Position numbers and translations under genes: made by a program. 5,160 nt of DNA, from assembly GCA_002359425.1 (NCBI GenBank), contig DEMY01000009.1, positions 4,226 through 9,385 of the forward strand, written 5' to 3'. The stretch is from Clostridiales bacterium UBA2658 (lineage in GTDB: Bacteria; Bacillota; Clostridia; Oscillospirales; Oscillospiraceae). Under the pieces are notes generated by a model. It did not search any database. It saw nothing but the letters and a program-made list of their open reading frames with translations, and was not told the origin of the DNA. Below, piece by piece: positions 1 to 5,160 of the stretch. How positions within the stretch are numbered: the first letter of the stretch is position 1; each line of letters starts with the position of its first letter.

Positions 1-314
1 AGGAGATATCGGGCCGCGCGGAGAGCTTCGGCGTTATGACAGTTTCCAAACCTCTGAACAAATCTACTCTTTACACGGCAATGAAATTGGTGTATGCTAC
101 TGCTGTGAGACTGCGGATAATGGATCGAAAAACCAAAAGTCTCGCTGCCAAAATGGGCGAAATGCGCATTGTGAACCGCGCAAAATGGGCGCTCATTGAG
201 TCCCTTGGCATGACCGAGGAGCAGGCGCACCACTACATTGAAAAACAGGCGATGGACCAACGCCTTCCCAAAGGCGATGTCGCCGTTTCTATTTTAAATA
301 CTTATGGAAAATAA
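1..314 (+). CDS. ANTAR-domain response regulator, C-terminal part (5' end outside window)
   Basis: The reading frame is open from the left edge (first whole codon at 3), so the ATG at 36 is probably internal and about 103 residues are visible. The first ~30 look like the end of a receiver domain: the motif VSKPL (residues 14-18) carries the Lys-Pro conserved near the last strand of CheY-like domains. A linker helix follows, then an ANTAR domain at about residues 50-99 with its hallmark residues: NRAK (58-61), a Gly-Met-Thr-Glu-Glu turn (69-73), Ala75, Tyr78 and AMDQR (83-87). ANTAR domains bind paired RNA hairpins and prevent transcription termination. In AmiR/NasR-type proteins a receiver or sensor domain controls this. 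The phospho-acceptor Asp would lie upstream, so whether this receiver is phosphorylatable is unknown. Clostridial relatives are, from memory, often linked to nitrogen or glutamine genes; the next gene, pyrG, uses glutamine. The family call is firm; the target is not known. Confidence 0.86.
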   Translation, partial: EISGRAESFGVMTVSKPLNKSTLYTAMKLVYATAVRLRIMDRKTKSLAAKMGEMRIVNRAKWALIESLGMTEEQAHHYIEKQAMDQRLPKGDVAVSILNTYGK

Positions 315-1970
<1,656 letters not shown>

Positions 1971-1977
1971 AACCTTC

Positions 1978-2010
1978 AGCCGAAGGGACGATTTTCGCCC
2001 TTCGGCTTTT
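1978..2010 (+). terminator. Intrinsic terminator after pyrG
   Basis: AGCCGAAGGG (1978-1987) pairs perfectly with CCCTTCGGCT (1998-2007), and CGA/TCG continues the helix inside after one bulged A. The run TTTT covers 2007-2010. It begins 7 bases after the pyrG stop codon. The stem is GC-rich and strong; the T-run is short. Confidence 0.85.
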
Positions 2011-2019
2011 GAGAGCTTC

Positions 2020-2035
2020 AATTTGTTCGCAAATT
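2020..2035. repeat. Inverted repeat with TTCG tetraloop
   Basis: AATTTG (2020-2025) and CAAATT (2030-2035) form a perfect 6-bp stem closed by TTCG, which as RNA would be a stable UUCG-type loop. It lies 10 bases after the pyrG terminator. The function is not known. It could be a second, back-up 3' hairpin: a weak CCG/CGG stem (2036-2047) and six T residues (2051-2056) follow. Confidence 0.45.
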
Positions 2036-2055
2036 CCGCATATTCGGCGCTTTTT

Positions 2056-2071
2056 TGCCCTCAAAAGGGCA
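2056..2071. repeat. Inverted repeat TGCCCT-CAAA-AGGGCA
   Basis: A perfect 6-bp stem (2056-2061 with 2066-2071) has a 4-base loop. On the plus strand the T-run precedes the stem rather than follows it, and on the minus strand the stem is followed by A residues, so it is not an intrinsic terminator in either direction. Confidence 0.45.
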
Positions 2072-2078
2072 GGGTAGA

Positions 2079-2122
2079 GCGGTTTTGGATATACTGTCTG
2101 TGTCCGGCAGACAAAAGACCGC
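2079..2122. other. Nested hairpin element in the pyrG-pit intergenic region
   Basis: The outer stem pairs GCGGT (2079-2083) with ACCGC (2118-2122) and continues as TTT (2084-2086) with AAA (2114-2116), leaving G2117 bulged. An 8-base bulge on the left side only (2087-2094, GGATATAC) separates it from an inner stem, TGTCTG (2095-2100) with CAGACA (2108-2113), closed by a 7-base loop. About 14 pairs nest in 44 bases. No T-run follows. It resembles no riboswitch I recognise. It lies upstream of the promoter candidates for the next operon, so whether it is transcribed is open. Confidence 0.4.
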
Positions 2123-2131
2123 AAAGTTTGG

Positions 2132-2160
2132 TTGCCACAATGTGAAATTTGCTGTATCTA
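2132..2160 (+). promoter_or_regulatory. Weak promoter candidate upstream of pit
   Basis: TTGCCA (2132-2137) is a 4/6 match to a -35 box. At 17 bases' spacing it is followed by TATCTA (2155-2160), which matches only the first three bases of a -10 box. It overlaps the phased repeats at 2141-2171, so a protein bound there would be placed to affect it. The match alone is weak. Confidence 0.22.
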
Positions 2161-2171
2161 TTCTGTGAAAT
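2140..2171 (+). promoter_or_regulatory. Phased TGT-type repeats, possible operator for the phosphate operon
   Basis: The octamer TGTGAAAT occurs exactly twice, at 2141-2148 and 2164-2171. A related TGTATCTA lies between them at 2153. The three half-sites start 12 and 11 bases apart, about one helical turn each. The last two read CTGT-N7-CTGT, the 11-base period of the E. coli Pho box (consensus half-site CTGTCAT), though bases after CTGT differ from that consensus. Direct repeats one turn apart are typical of OmpR/PhoB-type regulators. A phosphate-responsive regulator is an inference from the downstream genes. Confidence 0.4.
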
Positions 2172-2201
2172 ATATGTTATTTTAAGTTCCGGCGATTACA
2201 T

Positions 2202-2207
2202 TATGAT
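2202..2207 (+). promoter_or_regulatory. Candidate -10 box for the pit operon
   Basis: TATGAT matches five of six bases of the TATAAT consensus and would start transcription near 2213-2215, about 33 bases before the pit start codon. The region at -35 spacing (2179-2185, ATTTTAA) is a poor match, which would suit a promoter needing an activator. The phased repeats end about 30 bases upstream of this box, further than the usual PhoB arrangement, so the pairing is uncertain. Confidence 0.35.
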
Positions 2208-2214
2208 AAAGTAA

Positions 2215-2228
2215 GTCCCTTGGGGGAC
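2215..2228 (+). other. Small hairpin just before the pit ribosome binding site
   Basis: GTCCC (2215-2219) pairs with GGGAC (2224-2228) around a 4-base loop. It ends 3 bases before the Shine-Dalgarno sequence and would sit at or near the 5' end of an mRNA started from the -10 box at 2202. Such a 5' stem could protect the transcript; no function is shown. Confidence 0.3.
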
Positions 2229-2231
2229 AAC

Positions 2232-2238
2232 AGGGGTG
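2232..2238 (+). promoter_or_regulatory. Ribosome binding site for pit (TTG start)
   Basis: AGGGGTG lies 9 bases before the TTG at 2248. An in-frame TGA at 2239-2241 rules out any start further upstream except CTG 2242, so TTG 2248 is the only reasonable start that keeps the whole N-terminus. Confidence 0.65.
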
Positions 2239-2247
2239 TGACTGAAC

Positions 2248-3294
2248 TTGAGTTTTAGCTGGTTTCTTCAGCAGATCGGTGGTAACCCCACGCTGCTGAT
2301 TACCATAATCCTGACGCTCGGCGTCATTTTTGTCAACGGCTGGACAGACGCGCCGAATGCCATTGCGACCTGCGTTGCGACCCGCGCGATGAAGGCGCAG
2401 CCGGCGGTTTTGATGGCGGCGGTTTTTAATTTCTTCGGCACTTTCGTCATGACGATGATTAATGCGACCGTTGCAATGACCATCAAAAACATGGTTGACT
2501 TCAGCGGCAACACGCATGCGGCGACGCTTGCTTTGTGCGCGGCTCTTTTCGCCATCATCCTGTGGGCGGTCGTGGCGTGGTGGTTCGGTATCCCAACGAG
2601 CGAGAGCCACGCGCTCATTGCCGGCCTTTCGGGTGCGGCCATCGCTTTGCAGGGCAGCTTTTCGGGCATTAACTGGAACGAGTGGGTCAAGGTCATATAC
2701 GGTCTCGTCCTCTCCACGTTCCTCGGTTTCGGCTCGGGCTATGGCGCGGCAAAGCTCGTGGCGTTCATCTGCCACGATATCGACCGGCGCAAAACGACCG
2801 GCTTTTTCCGCGGCGCGCAGATTGCCGCCGCCGGTGCAACGGCCTTCATGCACGGCGCGCAGGACGGCCAGAAATTCATGGGCGTTCTCATTTTAGGCGT
2901 CTTTCTCGCAAACGGCAGCGAGACGACGGGCGACGTTTCCATTCCGATCTGGATGATGCTCATGTGCTCGCTTGTCATGGCGGTCGGCACCTCCATCGGC
3001 GGGTATAAGATCATCAAGGCCGTGGGCATGGACATGGTAAAGCTCGATGGCTATCAGGGCTTTTCGGCGGACCTTGCCGCATCCTTCTGCCTGCTTTTGT
3101 CATCGCTTTTCGGCTTGCCCGTTTCAACGACGCACACGAAGACCACCGCCATCATGGGCGTCGGAGCGACAAAGCGTCTCTCCGCCGTCAACTTTGCGGT
3201 CGTGAAGGACATGGTACTCACATGGGTACTCACCTTCCCCGGCTGCGGCCTTATAGGGTATCTCATGGTGAAGCTTTTCTCCGCCGTGCTGTAA
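2248..3294 (+). CDS. pit: Inorganic phosphate transporter, PiT family
   Basis: Integral membrane carrier of the PiT family (PF01384), which moves inorganic phosphate, often as a metal-phosphate complex with H+ or Na+. The 348 residues are rich in membrane segments (about 14-33, 52-76, 91-113, 119-136, 147-172, 209-222, 233-252, 273-290 and 320-345). The family's internal duplication shows: GWTDAPNAIA (31-40) with Asp34 and Asn37 in the first half, and FMHGAQDGQKFMG (200-212) with Asp206 in the second. The matching re-entrant motifs PTSESHALIAG (116-126) and PVSTTHTKTTAIMG (291-304) carry His121 and His296. It starts at TTG, which often lowers expression. It leads an operon: the DUF47 gene follows after 63 bases with no terminator, then ppa. 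The gene is intact. Family assignment is firm; the ion coupled and direction of transport cannot be read from sequence. Confidence 0.95.
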   Translation: MSFSWFLQQIGGNPTLLITIILTLGVIFVNGWTDAPNAIATCVATRAMKAQPAVLMAAVFNFFGTFVMTMINATVAMTIKNMVDFSGNTHAATLALCAALFAIILWAVVAWWFGIPTSESHALIAGLSGAAIALQGSFSGINWNEWVKVIYGLVLSTFLGFGSGYGAAKLVAFICHDIDRRKTTGFFRGAQIAAAGATAFMHGAQDGQKFMGVLILGVFLANGSETTGDVSIPIWMMLMCSLVMAVGTSIGGYKIIKAVGMDMVKLDGYQGFSADLAASFCLLLSSLFGLPVSTTHTKTTAIMGVGATKRLSAVNFAVVKDMVLTWVLTFPGCGLIGYLMVKLFSAVL

Positions 3295-3340
3295 TACGGT
3301 TCCATACTATTATATTGATTATAAATTACATGATTTGATT

Positions 3341-3348
3341 AGAAGGGA
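3341..3348 (+). promoter_or_regulatory. Ribosome binding site that fixes the DUF47 gene start
   Basis: AGAAGGGA lies 9 bases before the ATG at 3358. The in-frame TTG at 3349 directly abuts this site and so cannot be the start used with it. Confidence 0.75.
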
Positions 3349-3357
3349 TTGAGCGCC

Positions 3358-3981
3358 ATGGCAAAAAAATCGGACAGGTTCTATTTTGACAACTTTATTG
3401 AAAGCGCCGTCATCTCCTGCGAAGCGGCCAATATGCTCAAGGATGTGCTGGAAAATTTCAGCGTTGACACGCTTCCGGAAAAGCGCGAAGCGCTGCACGA
3501 CATCGAACACCGGGGCGACGACAAGCGCCACGAATTGACGAACGCGCTCGTTTCCGCCTTCATTACCCCCATTGAGCGAAACGACATCCTTGACCTCAGC
3601 CAGAACATTGACGACGTTACGGATGCCATCGAAGACATCCTCATTCGTATCTATATCAGCAACGTTCAGACGATCCGGCCCGATTCCATCGAGTTTGCGG
3701 GCGTCGTCATTCAGTGCTGCGCAGCCATGCAGAAGCTTTTGGAGGAATTTCCGAACTTTAAAAAATCTAGAACCCTTGAAAGCCTCATCGTTGAGATCAA
3801 CCGTCTTGAGGAGCTTGGCGACGACCTCTATGTCCGCTGTATGCGCAATCTGCACACGACGGACACGGACCCGCTGGATGTCATTGCGTGGCGCGAAATT
3901 TACGATTTCTTTGAAAAGTGCTGCGATACCTGCGAGAACGTCGCGGACATCGTCGAGAGCATTACAATCGGCAACCGTTAA
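3358..3981 (+). CDS. DUF47 / PhoU-like phosphate transport accessory protein
   Basis: A 207-residue soluble, mostly helical acidic protein of the DUF47 family (PF01865), which shares the PhoU-like fold and is commonly encoded beside PiT transporters. It presumably modulates the transporter at the membrane. The start [13 protein letters not shown] is typical. Two similar helical halves carry the acidic metal-binding type patterns of PhoU-like proteins: [10 protein letters not shown] (50-59) with [15 protein letters not shown] (79-93), and [11 protein letters not shown] (146-156) with [16 protein letters not shown] (185-200). It is rather rich in cysteine (seven), including a CCDTC cluster at 188-192 that I do not recognise as a family motif. 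The 63-base gap after pit is AT-rich without a hairpin terminator; ppa starts 19 bases downstream. Family is firm, exact role inferred from neighbours. Confidence 0.92.
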   Translation: MAKKSDRFYFDNFIESAVISCEAANMLKDVLENFSVDTLPEKREALHDIEHRGDDKRHELTNALVSAFITPIERNDILDLSQNIDDVTDAIEDILIRIYISNVQTIRPDSIEFAGVVIQCCAAMQKLLEEFPNFKKSRTLESLIVEINRLEELGDDLYVRCMRNLHTTDTDPLDVIAWREIYDFFEKCCDTCENVADIVESITIGNR

Positions 3982-4000
3982 TTTATATAAGGAGAAACAA

Positions 4001-4543
4001 ATGAGCAACATATGGCATGACATTAACCCCGAGCGCATCAAACCCGAGGATTTTATTGCTGTGGTCGAGATCGAAAAGGGAAGTAAGAAGAAGTACGAGC
4101 TAGACAAGGAAACGGGCCTTCTCATCATGGACCGCATCCTCTACACCTCCACGCACTATCCTGCGAACTACGGCTTCATTCCCCGCACCTATGCAGACGA
4201 CGGCGACCCGCTGGACGTTCTCGTCCTTGCGAGCGAGCCGATCGACCCGCTGGTGACCGTTCGCTGCTACCCCATCGGTGTTATCACGATGATTGACGGC
4301 GGCAAGAACGACGAAAAGATCATTGCCATCCCGTTTGCTGACCCGACCTACAACTCCTATCGCGACGTGGATGCCCTGCCAAAGCACATCTTTGACGAAA
4401 TAGAGCACTTCTTCTCCGTCTACAAAACGCTTGAGGGCAAAAAGACCGCCGTGGAAGAGGTCCGTCACCGTGACGAGGCCGTTGCCATTATCAAAACGTG
4501 CATCGCAAACTACAGCGAAAAATTCGGAGACAAAGACGAATAA
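4001..4543 (+). CDS. ppa: Inorganic pyrophosphatase, family I (soluble)
   Basis: Cytosolic Mg-dependent enzyme that hydrolyses pyrophosphate to two phosphates, pulling biosynthetic reactions forward. At 180 residues it matches bacterial family I (E. coli 175). The signature DGDPLDVLV gives the metal ligands Asp67, Asp69 and Asp72. Other active-site residues align with E. coli: Glu23, Lys31, Arg45, Tyr57 in NYGFI, Asp99, Asp104 and Lys106 in [10 protein letters not shown], and Tyr141-Lys142 in VYKTLEGK. None is missing. The ATG at 4001 has AAGGAG (3989-3994) six bases upstream, a strong site; longer in-frame upstream sequence overlaps the DUF47 gene and is not homologous. Being 19 bases after the DUF47 gene and followed by a strong terminator, it is the last gene of the pit operon, placing phosphate release and phosphate transport under shared control. 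Confidence 0.97.
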   Translation: MSNIWHDINPERIKPEDFIAVVEIEKGSKKKYELDKETGLLIMDRILYTSTHYPANYGFIPRTYADDGDPLDVLVLASEPIDPLVTVRCYPIGVITMIDGGKNDEKIIAIPFADPTYNSYRDVDALPKHIFDEIEHFFSVYKTLEGKKTAVEEVRHRDEAVAIIKTCIANYSEKFGDKDE

Positions 4544-4551
4544 AAAATTTT

Positions 4552-4579
4552 CGGGACTGTGAAAAACAGTCCCGTTTTT
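4552..4579. terminator. Intrinsic terminator after ppa, probably bidirectional
   Basis: CGGGACTGT (4552-4560) pairs perfectly with ACAGTCCCG (4566-4574), a 9-bp stem with a GAAAA loop, followed by five T residues (4575-4579). It begins 8 bases after the ppa stop. On the minus strand the same stem is followed by AAAATTTTTT, so it may also end transcripts arriving from dcd on the other strand. Confidence 0.92.
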
Positions 4580-4582
4580 ATA

Positions 4583-4723
4583 TCATGCGGTCGAGAACGG
4601 TTCCCAGAGTGGCGACGTCGCTGCGATGTCCGCTCCTCGGAGACTTGGCTTTGCCGCTCCGGCGCAGTATATCTGATAGCCGTTGATGGATTTGAAATGC
4701 TTGGCATTCTGCAAGTCGTGCAT
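4583..4723 (-). CDS. Doubtful small ORF downstream of dcd, 46 codons
   Basis: The 172 bases between the terminator and the dcd stop hold one minus-strand frame that begins ATG (4721-4723), 28 bases after the dcd stop, and ends TGA at 4583-4585, directly before the shared terminator. The product would begin MHDLQNAKHF and has no motif or membrane segment I recognise. The position fits the last gene of a dcd transcript, and codon third positions look GC-rich like the neighbours. Against it, no good Shine-Dalgarno site precedes the ATG; a TTG at 4730-4732 would add three codons behind a weak TGAGGAT. It may equally be non-coding. Confidence 0.2.
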   Translation of the reverse strand: MHDLQNAKHFKSINGYQIYCAGAAKPSLRGADIAATSPLWEPFSTA

Positions 4724-4751
4724 ATCTCTCAAGGATATGATGATCCTCAGA

Positions 4752-5160
4752 CTACCTGTTTTCCTGATCCATATGGACGCGGGAGCCTGTCGCGCCTTTT
4801 TGGCCCTGGTATTTGCCGTTGTAGGGGTTGAGCGCTGCTTCGTCCATTTCGGCCAGAACGAGCTGACCGACTCTGCGCCCGGCTTTCAGCTCGATCGCAC
4901 AGCGGTTGGCATTAAACAGCTCAAGCGTAATTTCACCCTGAAAACCGGGGTCTACCCATCCGGCGTTTTGAATGAAAAGACCCATTCTGCCCAGAGAGCT
5001 GCGGCCCTCGACAAACGAGGTCAGGTTTTCGGGCAGCGAAATGGTTTCCATTGTCGTTGCAAGGACAAACTGCCCCGGAAGAAGAAGATAGGTGTCCGCC
5101 TTGATCGTCTTGTATTTGATTTCGCTGTCGAGTGTGATGATCCCCGCCGGAGAGTCCTCT
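4752..5160 (-). CDS. dcd: dCTP deaminase, C-terminal part (5' end outside window)
   Basis: Cytosolic enzyme of the dUTPase-like trimeric family that deaminates dCTP to dUTP, feeding dTMP synthesis. The frame is open to the right edge and ends at TAG (4752-4754), showing 135 residues of a usual ~175-190, so some 40-50 N-terminal residues are missing. Visible motifs: [16 protein letters not shown] (28-43), the phosphate-binding [10 protein letters not shown] (51-60), then [19 protein letters not shown] (65-83), whose Glu80 aligns with catalytic Glu138 of E. coli, and the C-terminal [14 protein letters not shown] that closes over the nucleotide. E. coli Dcd has Ala-His where this protein has Ala-Gly (66-67); bifunctional enzymes of M. 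tuberculosis and M. jannaschii type also have Ala-Gly, so it might form dUMP directly. The ATG at 5049-5051 is internal. It is convergent with the phosphate operon. Confidence 0.95.
   Translation of the reverse strand, partial: EDSPAGIITLDSEIKYKTIKADTYLLLPGQFVLATTMETISLPENLTSFVEGRSSLGRMGLFIQNAGWVDPGFQGEITLELFNANRCAIELKAGRRVGQLVLAEMDEAALNPYNGKYQGQKGATGSRVHMDQENR

Noticed and set aside
2232..2289. Pairing of GGGGT (2233-2237) at the pit ribosome binding site with ACCCC (2285-2289) in the coding region
   Set aside because: Only five pairs across a 47-base loop; likely chance. It would matter only if conserved.
2182..2853. 223-codon open frame on the minus strand
   Set aside because: Antisense to pit; composition dominated by Arg, Asp and Glu as expected of a shadow frame, with no motif.
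3295..3357. Promoter or terminator between pit and the DUF47 gene
   Set aside because: TATAAA at 3320 has no -35 partner at suitable spacing, and the only inverted repeat is a four-base CCGT/ACGG; the gap looks like a plain operon spacer.
3319..4137. 272-codon open frame on the minus strand
   Set aside because: Antisense to the DUF47 gene and the start of ppa, both certain genes; no protein family resemblance.
4559..4831. 90-codon plus-strand frame starting in the ppa terminator
   Set aside because: Its start sits within the terminator stem, and its end overlaps dcd antisense; the translation looks random.

Overview
The window looks like chromosomal housekeeping DNA from a low-G+C-lineage Gram-positive bacterium with a fairly GC-rich genome. 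It is most likely a member of Clostridia, perhaps a gut Oscillospiraceae-type species. The basis is protein-family resemblance recalled from memory (a REC-ANTAR regulator, a clostridial-style PiT transporter paired with a DUF47/PhoU-like protein) plus strong purine-rich Shine-Dalgarno sites and a TTG start. No genome comparison was possible, so the taxon is an inference.

Layout, left to right. (1) 1-314, plus strand: the C-terminal end of an ANTAR-domain response regulator whose start lies outside the window. (2) 316-349: a 10-bp hairpin between that gene and pyrG, either a weak terminator or an attenuator. (3) 375-1970: complete pyrG, CTP synthase, followed by a good intrinsic terminator (1978-2010). 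(4) 1971-2247: a 277-bp AT-richer intergenic region holding several inverted repeats, a group of helically phased TGTGAAAT-type repeats, and weak promoter candidates. (5) 2248-4543: an apparent three-gene phosphate operon. It encodes a PiT-family phosphate transporter (TTG start), a DUF47/PhoU-like accessory protein and a family I inorganic pyrophosphatase, and ends at a strong terminator (4552-4579). (6) 4580-4751: 172 bp with only a doubtful 46-codon minus-strand ORF. (7) 4752-5160, minus strand: the C-terminal three quarters of dCTP deaminase (dcd), convergent with the phosphate operon and running off the right edge.

How the genes fit together. The central operon forms a phosphate-handling set: PiT moves phosphate across the membrane, the DUF47 protein is its usual partner, and pyrophosphatase turns biosynthetic pyrophosphate into phosphate. 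The flanking pyrG and dcd are both in pyrimidine nucleotide metabolism (UTP to CTP; dCTP to dUTP or dUMP), but they lie in separate transcription units on opposite strands. The ANTAR regulator suggests RNA-level antitermination control nearby, but I did not find its typical paired-hexaloop target in the window.

No previously undescribed system is clearly visible. The points most worth a second look are the phased repeats upstream of the phosphate operon, the hairpin in front of pyrG directly downstream of an RNA-binding antiterminator gene, the structured intergenic element at 2079-2122, and the linkage of ppa to pit.
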